Shown: one piece after another, positions 8,173 through 16,211 of the stretch
Layout: the number at the start of each line of letters is the position of its first letter
Numbering within the stretch: position 1 is the first letter of the stretch
DNA from: Lachnoclostridium sp. An196
GTDB taxonomy: Bacteria; Bacillota; Clostridia; Lachnospirales; Lachnospiraceae
Reading direction: 5' to 3'
Assembly (NCBI RefSeq): GCF_002160135.1
Contig: NZ_NFJZ01000002.1
Span: forward strand, 310,001 to 374,000
Length of the DNA: 64,000 nucleotides
The notes under the pieces: generated by a model
Database searches by the model: none
What the model was told of the DNA's origin: nothing
The model's input: the letters and a program-made list of their open reading frames with translations, nothing else
Made by a program: the position numbers and the translations under genes

Positions 8173-10032
8173 ATGAAGATCACAGACCTGTATATTCACA
8201 ATTTTAAATTTATCCATAACATGCAGATCCGGAATATCGAGAATGCCCTGATCCTGGTAGGCCAGAACAATACCGGCAAGACGACGGTGCTGGATGCGGT
8301 CCGCGCTGTGGGAGGGGAGTATGAGATCACGCCGGAGGATTTCGGAGAGGACGGGGCCAACGTCGAGATTTCGGTGACGCTGGAATTTACCCCGGAAGAT
8401 CTGGAATTATTGCACCGGGGCGGTATGGTCAGCCAGTATCGCAGAAAAGACGCCTGGCTTCAGGATTTTCAGAAAAAACTGCCGTCATTTCGGGATGGCC
8501 GCCTGTCCTTCACCATGACGGCGAACAGGTCCGGACGGGTGCGCTGTCAGGACGGCGTAAGAAAACATAATCCGTATCTGCAGGAAGTTTTTCCGAAGAT
8601 TTATTATGTGGATACAGAACGGAACCTGGAGGCGCTGCAGGGCGATCTGCTGCTCCTGCAGGAGGATGAGATCCTGCAGAGAATGCGGTCCGGATGCTGT
8701 ATGTTCAATCAGGCGAAGAAGTGCAATTACTGCTTCAGCTGTATCGGGCTGATCGAGAAGAAAGCGCCGGGGGAACTGGATGTGTTTGAGACGGCGAAGC
8801 TGCTGGATTATAAACTGTATCAGCTGAACCTGGACGACTTCGCCAGACGCGTGAATCAGAGCTTCCGGAAGAACGGCGGCCGGGACCAGATCCTGTATTC
8901 CATGAACCGGGATGTGGAACAGATGCTTCATGTAACAACTGAATTCCGGAATCCGGCCCAGAATCTGGCCCGCCCCATTTCACGGATGGGCAAGGGCATG
9001 CGATGCATTTATCTGTTTTCTCTGCTGGAAGCGTATACGGAGATTGAAGAAAATCTGCCGAGCATTATCCTGATTGAAGATCCGGAGATTTTCCTTCACC
9101 CCAGACTGCAGAAAGTATCAGGAGAGATCCTGTACCGGCTGTCCAGGAAAAACCAGGTGATTTTTACAACCCATTCGCCCAACCTGCTGTCTAATTTTAA
9201 CAGCCGCCAGATCCGCCAGATGGTGATCCGGGAGGACGGCTCTTCGGATATCCGGGAGAAAACAGATATCAGCGCGATCCTGGACGACCTCGGATATACT
9301 GCGGGCGATCTGATGAACGTGAACTTTGTATTTATCGTAGAAGGAAAACAGGATAAAAGCCGCCTTCCCCTGCTGCTTCAGAAATATTATTCGGAAGTGT
9401 ACGACGCGGAGGGCAGGCTCTCCCGAGTCGCGATCATTACCACCAACAGCTGTACGAATATCAAGACCTACGCCAACCTGAAATACATGAACCAGATCTA
9501 TCTGCGGGATCAGTTCCTGATGATCCGGGACGGGGACGGCGAGGATCCGGCCGTGCTGGGACGCCAGCTTTGCCGGTACTATGAGGAGCGGAACCTGGAG
9601 GATATGGACCGGCTGCCCAGAGTGCGTCCGGAAAATGTGCTGATTCTCAGATATTACTCCTTTGAAAATTATTTCCTGAATCCCAAAGTGATGACGCAGC
9701 TGGGAGTGGTAGAATCCGAAGAGTCATTCTATCAGATACTGCTGGAGAAATGGAAGGAGTATCTGCACCGGATCACCAGCGGGAGACATTTGCGGGAGAT
9801 ATTGGGAAAAGATCTGGAAACGGCGGATGATGTAAAGCAGCATATGGAGGAGATCCGCACTTATGTGCGCGGCCACAATCTGTTTGACATTTTCTATGGG
9901 AAATACAAAGAGGAAGAGACAGAACTTCTGAAGAAATATATCGATCTGGCGCCCAGAGAGGACTTCCGGGACATCCTGGAAGCCATGGAACGTTTCCCTT
10001 ATTTTGAAAGCCATAAGAAGGAAGACGCATGA
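8173..10032 (+). CDS. OLD-family AAA ATPase with TOPRIM nuclease domain
   Basis: A 619-residue protein starting at ATG 8173 behind AGGAGA; a TTG at 8152 would add seven residues. It opens with a RecF/SMC-like ATPase (KITDLYIHNFKF, Walker A GQNNTGKTT, Walker B ILIEDPEIFLHP, TTHSPNLL). An apparently complete TOPRIM domain follows: FIVEGKQD near residue 388 and IRDGDGED near 452 supply the acidic metal ligands. OLD proteins are ATP-regulated DNA nucleases in phage exclusion or repair. An unusual cysteine group (Cys175, 176, 184, 187, 190, with CNYCFSC) sits within the ATPase part and may bind zinc or an Fe-S cluster. No UvrD-type partner is adjacent, so it is not a standard Gabija pair. Confidence 0.85.
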   Translation: MKITDLYIHNFKFIHNMQIRNIENALILVGQNNTGKTTVLDAVRAVGGEYEITPEDFGEDGANVEISVTLEFTPEDLELLHRGGMVSQYRRKDAWLQDFQKKLPSFRDGRLSFTMTANRSGRVRCQDGVRKHNPYLQEVFPKIYYVDTERNLEALQGDLLLLQEDEILQRMRSGCCMFNQAKKCNYCFSCIGLIEKKAPGELDVFETAKLLDYKLYQLNLDDFARRVNQSFRKNGGRDQILYSMNRDVEQMLHVTTEFRNPAQNLARPISRMGKGMRCIYLFSLLEAYTEIEENLPSIILIEDPEIFLHPRLQKVSGEILYRLSRKNQVIFTTHSPNLLSNFNSRQIRQMVIREDGSSDIREKTDISAILDDLGYTAGDLMNVNFVFIVEGKQDKSRLPLLLQKYYSEVYDAEGRLSRVAIITTNSCTNIKTYANLKYMNQIYLRDQFLMIRDGDGEDPAVLGRQLCRYYEERNLEDMDRLPRVRPENVLILRYYSFENYFLNPKVMTQLGVVESEESFYQILLEKWKEYLHRITSGRHLREILGKDLETADDVKQHMEEIRTYVRGHNLFDIFYGKYKEEETELLKKYIDLAPREDFRDILEAMERFPYFESHKKEDA

Positions 10033-10034
10033 AA

Positions 10035-10065
10035 AGCTGCGCGGTGTCTGCCGCGCGGCTTTTTT
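10035..10065 (+). terminator. Terminator after the OLD-type gene
   Basis: AGCTGCGCGG (10035-10044) pairs with CCGCGCGGCT (10051-10060), with one G-U step and a 6-nt loop, followed by five T residues. Confidence 0.85.
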
Positions 10066-10109
10066 ATGTAGAAAATCCCGCGTACTGCGTCATATACAGT
10101 TCTAAGTAA

Positions 10110-10150
10110 TTGCAAACCGGTTGCAAACCGGGTATTCTCCGCGATATACT
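10110..10150 (+). promoter_or_regulatory. Promoter of the ATL-nagZ-helicase operon with a duplicated -35 block
   Basis: The 11-mer TTGCAAACCGG occurs twice in tandem (10110-10120, 10121-10131). The second copy offers a -35 TTGCAA with an 18-bp spacer to TATACT at 10145-10150. The ATL start codon lies 25 bp downstream of the -10. The duplication may be a regulator site or a small tandem copy. Confidence 0.6.
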
Positions 10151-10174
10151 ACGGATAGAACCGGGGTGAACAGA

Positions 10175-10540
10175 ATGGATATTTATAAGAGAATAGAGAT
10201 TGTGTGCCGTAATATTCCTTATGGAAAAGCGGCAACCTATGGACAGATCGCGCTGCTGTGCGGAAAACCCCGCAATGCCCGCCAGGTGGGATACGCCCTT
10301 GGCCGGGGCAGGCTGGGCGAAGGGATTCCGGCGCACCGGATCGTGAATGCCAGAGGAATCTTAAGCGGAGCGGCCTCATTTGATGTGTACGACCTGCAGA
10401 AGCGTCTGCTGGAAGCAGAGGGCGTGGAAGTCCGGGATACGGAGGACGGGTGGCAGGTGGATCTGAAAAAAGACGGCTGGAACCATACACTGGAGGATGC
10501 CCTGCGTTTCCGGGAGATCTTCGAGGAGAAAGGAATATGA
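10175..10540 (+). CDS. Alkyltransferase-like (ATL) protein, cysteine-less MGMT homologue
   Basis: This 121-residue protein has the DNA-binding wing of O6-alkylguanine methyltransferases (IPYGKAATYGQIALLCG, RQVGYALGRG). The active-site motif PCHR is replaced by PAHRIV (Pro52-Ala53), so it cannot accept an alkyl group. ATL proteins bind O6-alkylguanine and direct it to nucleotide excision repair; most carry Trp in this position, and an Ala form is known from Thermus. The start ATG 10175 has GGGGTGA upstream. It overlaps the GH3 gene by ATGA and opens an operon with a helicase-nuclease at its end, consistent with a DNA-damage role. Confidence 0.9.
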   Translation: MDIYKRIEIVCRNIPYGKAATYGQIALLCGKPRNARQVGYALGRGRLGEGIPAHRIVNARGILSGAASFDVYDLQKRLLEAEGVEVRDTEDGWQVDLKKDGWNHTLEDALRFREIFEEKGI

Positions 10541-11805
10541 GAAAATCGATTTTATACGCGGGATTGCTGTCCCTTTTCTGTATGTCGCTGCTGCCGGGAT
10601 GCCGAAACGCCGAAGCGCCTGTCAGGAAGAACAATGAGGCCGCACCTGTTCAGGAGAGCAGTGAGACAGCCGCGGCGGACGCCGCGGATATCGCAGACGC
10701 TTCTGCCGATTCAGCCGGGGCCGCGCAGGATGCGGATACGGAAGAAATTCAGCAGATTCTGGAGAACATGACGCTGGAGGAAAAGGTGTGCCAGCTTTTC
10801 ATCATCACACCGGAGCAGCTGACAGGCGTGGATACTGCGGTCCAGGCAGGGGACGCCACCAGAGAAGCCTATGAGAATTGTCCGGTGGGCGGGCTGGTGT
10901 ACTTTGCCAAAAATCTGCAGAATCCGGAACAGACAAAGACCATGCTGGAAAATACCGCCCGGTATGCAAAAGAACGTATAGGGTTGCCGGTTTTCCTGAC
11001 GGTAGATGAAGAGGGAGGCCAGGTGACCCGCGTTGCAGGAAATCCGGCGTTTGACGTGCCGGAATTCCCGAACTTAAGTGAGATCGGGGCCGCTGGGGAC
11101 ACAGACGAGGCTTATGAGCTGGGTGAACAGATTGGATCTTATCTGAAAGAACTGGGATTCAATATGGATATGGCTCCGGTGGCGGACGTACTTACGAATC
11201 CGGAGAATACAGTGGTAAAGGAACGCGCCTTCAGTTCAGATCCGGAGACTGCCGGCAGGATGGCCCTGGCAGAATGGCGGGGGCTTAAGAGTCAGGGAAT
11301 CCTGGGAGTATACAAGCATTTCCCCGGACACGGAGGTACGACAGGGGATTCTCATAACGGTTACGCATACGTGGATGATACGCTGGAAGAATTGAAAAGC
11401 GGCGCTCTTATTCCTTTTCAGGAAGGAATTGACGCGGGGATTTCAGTGATCATGGCCGGTCATATTTCCTGTCCGCAGGTGACGGGAGACGATACGCCGG
11501 CGACGATGTCGTATACTCTGATTTCAGAGATCCTGCGCGGCGATATGGGATTTGACGGGATTGTAGTCACAGACGCGTTGAATATGGGCGCGGTTACGGA
11601 GCAGTATACGTCCGGCGAGGTGGCGCTGACGGCGCTGAACGCCGGTGCGGATCTCCTGCTGATGCCGGAGGATTTCCAGGATGCGTACCAGGCAGTCCTG
11701 CAGGCGGCAGAAAACGGAGAACTGTCGGAAGCTCGTATTGACGAGTCGGCAGAACGGATCCTGAGGGTGAAAATACAGATGATCGGAGAGGGAGTGGCGG
11801 AATGA
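10537..11805 (+). CDS. GH3 beta-N-acetylhexosaminidase lipoprotein (NagZ-type)
   Basis: A 422-residue exported protein. It has a signal peptide with lipobox LLPGC, then an Ala/Asp/Glu-rich linker to about residue 65, then a glycoside hydrolase family 3 barrel. The GH3 signature KHFPGHGGTTGDSHNG supplies the Asp-His catalytic dyad of NagZ enzymes, and VVTDALNMGAV carries the nucleophile Asp. It probably removes N-acetylglucosamine from peptidoglycan fragments outside the membrane. It sits between a DNA-repair protein and a helicase with 4-nt overlaps at both ends, so it is tightly cotranscribed with genes of apparently unrelated function. Confidence 0.88.
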   Translation: MRKSILYAGLLSLFCMSLLPGCRNAEAPVRKNNEAAPVQESSETAAADAADIADASADSAGAAQDADTEEIQQILENMTLEEKVCQLFIITPEQLTGVDTAVQAGDATREAYENCPVGGLVYFAKNLQNPEQTKTMLENTARYAKERIGLPVFLTVDEEGGQVTRVAGNPAFDVPEFPNLSEIGAAGDTDEAYELGEQIGSYLKELGFNMDMAPVADVLTNPENTVVKERAFSSDPETAGRMALAEWRGLKSQGILGVYKHFPGHGGTTGDSHNGYAYVDDTLEELKSGALIPFQEGIDAGISVIMAGHISCPQVTGDDTPATMSYTLISEILRGDMGFDGIVVTDALNMGAVTEQYTSGEVALTALNAGADLLLMPEDFQDAYQAVLQAAENGELSEARIDESAERILRVKIQMIGEGVAE

Positions 11806-14800
11806 ATCCCATATACCGTGATGTGTTTCAGGCAATTCATGAAGGAAAGTGGATGACCATAGAGTACCGGAACCGGGAAGGACAGGTCACCCGCTATTGG
11901 ATCGGAATCCAGGATCTGGATCCCAGGCGGAAAACTCTGAAGGTGGAAGGTATGCATCTGGGGCTGTACCGTATCGAGGAATTTCCTGCCATATACCTGG
12001 ATTCTATCCTCTCTTCGGAGATATTGGAAGGGACATGGTATCCGGTCAATGAATGGCTGGTAAAGGATATCAGCCGGAACCCGCATAAATACCGTCCGCT
12101 GTTTGAGCATGCTCCTAATTTGAAGATATTAAACTATCTGGAAGACTGCAGCCGGATGGACGCGACGCCCTATAAGGCGGATTTTGCCCTGGTCAGCCAT
12201 CTTGACAGAGATAGTTTTCATGGAGAGCAGTATTCGCTGGACGATGAACAATTCCGGGAAATCGTCCGCGATTTTCAGATCCGCGCCAGACGGGGCCGCG
12301 ACCGGAAAGAAAACGGCAAAATCGTCATCCAGCAGCTGGCTATGAACGTGACGAGCCTTTACACATCAAAGGGACTGTATGTGCTTGCCTACCGCAGAAT
12401 GCGGCTGGACGTGAAACAGAGATGCCTCCGGCCGGATGAGGATATCACGGTCTGCAGGGAATTTACGGTGGGCGGATACATGGAGAGCATCCGACGGTTT
12501 CTGGATGCAGAAGACTATGAGCTTCTGGATGATTTTGAGGGAAATCAGGAGCAGATCAAGGATGCGCTGACGCGTGCGGCAGGCGGGAAGACGGTCGTGG
12601 ACGATCTGCCCTACCTGATCGGACTGGGTATGGATCTGCCGATGGATCTCCATAAAGAGTATAACGGGATCCTGGAGATGTACCGCAAAGGGGAGGTGAC
12701 CGTTCCCATAAAAGCATTTTTCGGAGAACTGCTGGACCGTCCCAGGGGGAGCAGGCCGGTCCCCTTCGCCCTCCTGAACCAGAGACTGAATCTGGACCAG
12801 CTGCTGGCGATCCACAATGCCATGAAATATCCGGTGGCTTATATCCAGGGGCCGCCCGGAACGGGAAAGACAAATACAATCCTCAATACGGTATTGACGG
12901 CGTTTTTCAACGAGAAGACAGTGCTTCTGGCCTCTTACAATAACCATCCCATCGACGGCGTGGTGGAAAAACTGGAAAACCTGAGATACAGAGGGAAAAA
13001 GATCCCGTTTCCGGTCATCCGCCTGGGAAACCAGGAAAAGGTGAAAGAAGCGCTGAAGCGGATGCGGGAATTGTACGAAAGTACGGAGAAGATTACGGTC
13101 TACACCTCCACCCTGGAACGGAACCGGGACGGACGGGCAGAGCGGGCCAAGAGGCTGTCCGGTCTGCTGCGCCGGTATGAGGAACTGCTGGATCTGAAGG
13201 AGAGAAAAGAAGCCATTGACCGGCTGCTGGAATACCATGAACAGCATGGAATGTCCGTGCAGCAGCTGCCTTTTGAGGCTGACCTGAAAGGACGCCAGCT
13301 GGAAGGTGTAGAACGCCGCATGGAAAAGGTAGGAGAGGTTACGGATGAGGATGCGTGGGCGCTTCTGACGGATGACAAGGAGGATTTGTATAAATATCTT
13401 TATTACATATCCGTGAAGTATATCCGACGGATCGGTGATGACCAGAACCGGAAACTGAGAGAGATCCTGTATATGGAAGAAGAACGGGAACAGATGGAGG
13501 CGTTCGGGACCTATCTTGGCAGTGAGGAGAACCTGAAGCGTTTCCAGAAAATCTTCCCGGTCATTGCCACTACCTGCATATCAGCCCATCGGCTGGGACC
13601 GCCGGAACCCTGCTTCGATATGACGGTCATGGACGAGGCAAGCCAGTGTAATACCGCAGTCTCTCTTACCCCTATTGTCCGGGGTAAAAAATTGATGCTG
13701 GTGGGAGATCCGCAGCAGCTTAATCCCGTGATCCTGCTGGATGAGACCTCCAACGAACGGCTGCGCCGCAAGTATATGGTGCCGGATGAGTATGACTATC
13801 GTAAAAATTCGATCTATAAAACCTATCTGGCGTGCGACCCGGTCAGTGACGAGGTGCTGCTGCGCTATCATTACCGGTGTAGCCCGAAGATCATAGAATT
13901 CAATAATAAGAAGTATTACAATTCCAGACTGCTGATCCGTTCTCAGGAAAAGGAAGATTCGCCTCTGGTCTATATGGATATGGAGGATGGAAAAACGGAT
14001 TATAAAAATACAGCGCCGGCGGAAGTGGAAGAGGTCATTCGCTACGCGGAGACACACAAGGATCAGAGTATCGGCGTCATCACGCCATTTGTCAATCAAA
14101 GAAAGGCCATTGAGGACCGGTTGAAAGAAAAGCATCTGACACATGTGTCCTGCGGTACCGTGCATGCATTTCAGGGGGACGAAAAGGATGTGGTGCTGTT
14201 TTCCACGGCATTGACGGACGAAACCTATGCAGGTACTTATGAATGGCTGAAAAACAACCGGGAACTGATCAATGTGGCCGTATCCCGCGCCAGGGACCGT
14301 CTGATCGTCCTGTCCAGCACCAGGAATCTGGAACGGCTGCATCAGGAAGGGAGCGAAGATGATCTGTATGACCTGATCCGGTATGTGCAGACCAACGGAC
14401 AGTCCCAGGTGGCGCCCAAGGAAGTACGTTCCAGGGCGCTGGGGGTGAAGCCGTTCAGTACGGCCACGGAGGAAGCCTTCCTCACCACTTTGAATCACGC
14501 GCTGGATAACCTCTGGCTGTCTCAGAACCGTTTTTCGGTGGAAAAAGAGGTGGCAGTGTCCCAGGTATTCCAGGAGAATGTAAATTACAGCGACCTTTTT
14601 TATTCAGGACGGTTTGATTTCGTAGTATACGAACAACGCGGAAACGGGAAATATCCGGTCCTTGTGATCGAGCTGGACGGAAAAGAGCATTTTGAAGAGG
14701 AAACGGTGAAGGCAAGGGACCGGAAGAAACAGGCGATCTGCAAAGCACATGATATGGAACTGATCCGGGTGGAAAATTCCTATGCCAGACGGTATCAGTA

Positions 14801-14843
14801 TATGAAGGATATTCTGGCGACTTACTTTGCGGTGAGGCATTAA
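11802..14843 (+). CDS. WYL-like domain / SF1 helicase / endonuclease fusion
   Basis: A 1013-residue, three-part protein. Residues 1-85 resemble a WYL domain (AIHEGKWMTIEYRNREG ... GLYRIEEF), a ligand sensor common in defence and repair regulators. Residues about 320-870 form a DNA2/NAM7-type superfamily 1 helicase with Walker A GPPGTGKT (about 350), DEASQ (about 611), GDPQQLNP, VHAFQGDEKDVVLFS and NVAVSRARDR, all intact. Residues about 885-1013 look like a DUF2726/PD-(D/E)XK nuclease (GRFDFVVYE, VLVIELDGKEHF, then a conserved Arg/Lys helix). It should unwind and cut nucleic acid. It follows nagZ by overlap. A role in repair or phage defence is inferred from the domains. Confidence 0.85.
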   Translation: MNPIYRDVFQAIHEGKWMTIEYRNREGQVTRYWIGIQDLDPRRKTLKVEGMHLGLYRIEEFPAIYLDSILSSEILEGTWYPVNEWLVKDISRNPHKYRPLFEHAPNLKILNYLEDCSRMDATPYKADFALVSHLDRDSFHGEQYSLDDEQFREIVRDFQIRARRGRDRKENGKIVIQQLAMNVTSLYTSKGLYVLAYRRMRLDVKQRCLRPDEDITVCREFTVGGYMESIRRFLDAEDYELLDDFEGNQEQIKDALTRAAGGKTVVDDLPYLIGLGMDLPMDLHKEYNGILEMYRKGEVTVPIKAFFGELLDRPRGSRPVPFALLNQRLNLDQLLAIHNAMKYPVAYIQGPPGTGKTNTILNTVLTAFFNEKTVLLASYNNHPIDGVVEKLENLRYRGKKIPFPVIRLGNQEKVKEALKRMRELYESTEKITVYTSTLERNRDGRAERAKRLSGLLRRYEELLDLKERKEAIDRLLEYHEQHGMSVQQLPFEADLKGRQLEGVERRMEKVGEVTDEDAWALLTDDKEDLYKYLYYISVKYIRRIGDDQNRKLREILYMEEEREQMEAFGTYLGSEENLKRFQKIFPVIATTCISAHRLGPPEPCFDMTVMDEASQCNTAVSLTPIVRGKKLMLVGDPQQLNPVILLDETSNERLRRKYMVPDEYDYRKNSIYKTYLACDPVSDEVLLRYHYRCSPKIIEFNNKKYYNSRLLIRSQEKEDSPLVYMDMEDGKTDYKNTAPAEVEEVIRYAETHKDQSIGVITPFVNQRKAIEDRLKEKHLTHVSCGTVHAFQGDEKDVVLFSTALTDETYAGTYEWLKNNRELINVAVSRARDRLIVLSSTRNLERLHQEGSEDDLYDLIRYVQTNGQSQVAPKEVRSRALGVKPFSTATEEAFLTTLNHALDNLWLSQNRFSVEKEVAVSQVFQENVNYSDLFYSGRFDFVVYEQRGNGKYPVLVIELDGKEHFEEETVKARDRKKQAICKAHDMELIRVENSYARRYQYMKDILATYFAVRH

Positions 14844-14868
14844 CGTTCACAATTTTTTCACAAAAAAA

Positions 14869-14911
14869 TTAGCACTCAGGGGTTGACAGTGCTAATGATT
14901 GGTGTTATAGT
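14869..14911 (+). promoter_or_regulatory. CIRCE element over the hsp20 promoter
   Basis: TTAGCACTC (14869-14877), nine bases, then CAGTGCTAA (14887-14895) match the CIRCE operator with a single mismatch in the second arm. The -35 TTGACA (14883-14888) lies inside the operator, and the -10 TATAGT (14906-14911) follows at exactly 17 bp. HrcA should repress this promoter until heat or misfolded protein occupies GroEL. hrcA itself is not in this window. Confidence 0.92.
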
Positions 14912-14924
14912 ACAGATAGAACAA

Positions 14925-15017
14925 AGGAAAGGGAAACGATGAGACATCTGAGACGGACCCGCGGATCTCCTTTCCTGATGTTCTTTGAAACTGTAATGAG
15001 AGTTGTTGAAAGGAGAT
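14925..15017 (+). promoter_or_regulatory. hsp20 leader with two mutually exclusive pairings (candidate RNA thermometer)
   Basis: The leader segment at 14965-14974 (ATCTCCTTTC) is the exact reverse complement of the Shine-Dalgarno region GAAAGGAGAT at 15008-15017, so a 10-bp helix would hide the ribosome binding site. An overlapping part of the same segment (CCTTTCCT, 14969-14976) is also exactly complementary to AGGAAAGG at 14925-14932. Only one helix can form at a time, which suggests a two-state switch on top of CIRCE control. Seen directly as base complementarity; function is inferred. Confidence 0.6.
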
Positions 15018-15024
15018 ATGACTT

Positions 15025-15471
15025 ATGTTGATGCCTAGTATTTTTGGAGAAAACTTATTTGACGACTGGATGGATTTCCCATTTGACAGCTTTTTTGAAA
15101 AGAAGAATCCGTTGTATGGTAAACATGCAAGGAATATGATGAAGACCGATGTACGTGAAACAGACGATTCTTATGAAGTAGATATCGATCTGCCTGGATT
15201 TAAGAAAGATGAGATTCAGGCGCAGCTGAAAGATGGTTATCTGACCGTATCCGCTGCAAAAGGATTGGATAAAGACGAGAAAGATAAAAAAGGAAATTAC
15301 ATCCGCCAGGAGCGCTATGCCGGAGCTATGAGCCGTAGTTTCTATGTGGGTGACGGCGTTACCCAGGAAGAGATCAAGGCGAAATACGAGGATGGTATTC
15401 TGAAACTGTCCATTCCAAAGAAATCCGGCGAAAAAGTGGAGGCAAAGAACAAGATCGCCATTGAAGGCTGA
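15025..15471 (+). CDS. Hsp20 / alpha-crystallin small heat-shock protein
   Basis: A 148-residue ATP-independent holdase. A hydrophobic N-terminal arm with paired FD/FF (residues 1-45) is followed by the alpha-crystallin domain, from DVRETDDSYEVDIDLPGF to YEDGILKLSIPKK. The usual I-x-I type tail is present as NKIAIEG at the end. It protects unfolding proteins during stress in the cytoplasm. The ribosome binding site GAAAGGAGAT lies eight bases before ATG 15025. Expression is set by a CIRCE promoter and perhaps by its structured leader. The gene is monocistronic and is followed by a strong terminator. Confidence 0.95.
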   Translation: MLMPSIFGENLFDDWMDFPFDSFFEKKNPLYGKHARNMMKTDVRETDDSYEVDIDLPGFKKDEIQAQLKDGYLTVSAAKGLDKDEKDKKGNYIRQERYAGAMSRSFYVGDGVTQEEIKAKYEDGILKLSIPKKSGEKVEAKNKIAIEG

Positions 15472-15488
15472 TTTTAACCCTTATAATG

Positions 15489-15542
15489 GGAGCCGCTGCA
15501 AAACGGAAGAGAAATCACTTCCGGGAGCAGCGGCTCCTTTTT
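15489..15542 (+). terminator. Terminator after hsp20
   Basis: GGAGCCGCTGC (15489-15499) pairs perfectly with GCAGCGGCTCC (15527-15537). An inner CGGAAG/CTTCCG helix extends the stem, and five T residues follow. Confidence 0.9.
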
Positions 15543-15567
15543 ACTTCCGGCAGGCTGATAAAGATGT

Positions 15568-16110
15568 TCATTTAACAGAAATCAGCGTATGCGCGGTTCT
15601 GAGAAAATCCGTTTCTACACTCTGCCAGTTCCGTTCGGATATATCAGGCAGAGCGCACAATTCCGGTGCGGCCAAATCTTCTTCTCCGGATATCAGATTT
15701 TTCAATTCATAATACAGCATTTCATCGTCGATCTGCTTCCACATTCTGCGCTCACCTTCGGTGAGGTCGGAAAGGTTGAATTTTTCCAGGATTTTTTCCA
15801 TAATCTGGCTTTCGATCTCAAGGTAGTTGCTCAGGTTCGCCTTGACCGGACGTATGATATCCGAGATGTACGCTTCGCTGGCGTCGTGAAGGAGACAGGC
15901 AAGTTGGAGTTTTCCGGACCAGCCTCTGGCTTTGGCCTCTGCGGAGCAGTTGAGAGAGTGCTGTGCTACGGAATAAAAATATTTCAGGTGTCCCCCGCCC
16001 CGGCATGTCAGGCTCAGAGCATGGGCAATGTCTTCCATGCAGATGTCTTCTGTTTTGATCTGCATAGGATCAAAATGTCTGCCGGTAAAGGTTGTCATGG
16101 TATTCTTCAT
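15568..16110 (-). CDS. HD-domain phosphohydrolase (YfbR-like)
   Basis: A 180-residue soluble protein with the HD metal-binding pattern: His in VAQHSLNCS, the adjacent His-Asp in LACLLHDASEAY, and a later Asp in KQIDDEMLYYE. The opening MTTFTGRHFDPMQI and the SDIIRPVK segment fit the YfbR/HDDC2-like 5'-nucleotidase group, which removes phosphate from dNMPs, but the substrate is not proven. The start ATG 16110 has TAGGAGGCG upstream. The gene is convergent with hsp20 and divergent from the DUF134-NifX gene. Confidence 0.85.
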   Translation of the reverse strand: MKNTMTTFTGRHFDPMQIKTEDICMEDIAHALSLTCRGGGHLKYFYSVAQHSLNCSAEAKARGWSGKLQLACLLHDASEAYISDIIRPVKANLSNYLEIESQIMEKILEKFNLSDLTEGERRMWKQIDDEMLYYELKNLISGEEDLAAPELCALPDISERNWQSVETDFLRTAHTLISVK

Positions 16111-16152
16111 AAAACGCCTCCTAAATACAGTAATTTTATTATCTCTTTTTTG

Positions 16153-16180
16153 TTGACATATGTCAATAATGAGTTATAAT
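16153..16180 (+). promoter_or_regulatory. Promoter with 14-bp palindrome at -35
   Basis: TTGACA (16153-16158), a 16-bp spacer and TATAAT (16175-16180) form a near-consensus promoter. The -35 lies in the perfect palindrome TTGACATATGTCAA (16153-16166), so a dimeric repressor bound there would block RNA polymerase. The downstream gene begins with a DUF134 helix-turn-helix domain, which is a candidate for autoregulation. Confidence 0.75.
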
Positions 16181-16211
16181 CATCTTATAAAATGATGATG
16201 GAGGGATCAGG

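Noticed and set aside
8173-14843. A Gabija defence system (OLD nuclease plus helicase)
   Set aside because: The helicase is of DNA2/NAM7 type with WYL and nuclease ends, not a UvrD-like GajB, and a strong terminator and two other genes separate it from the OLD gene.
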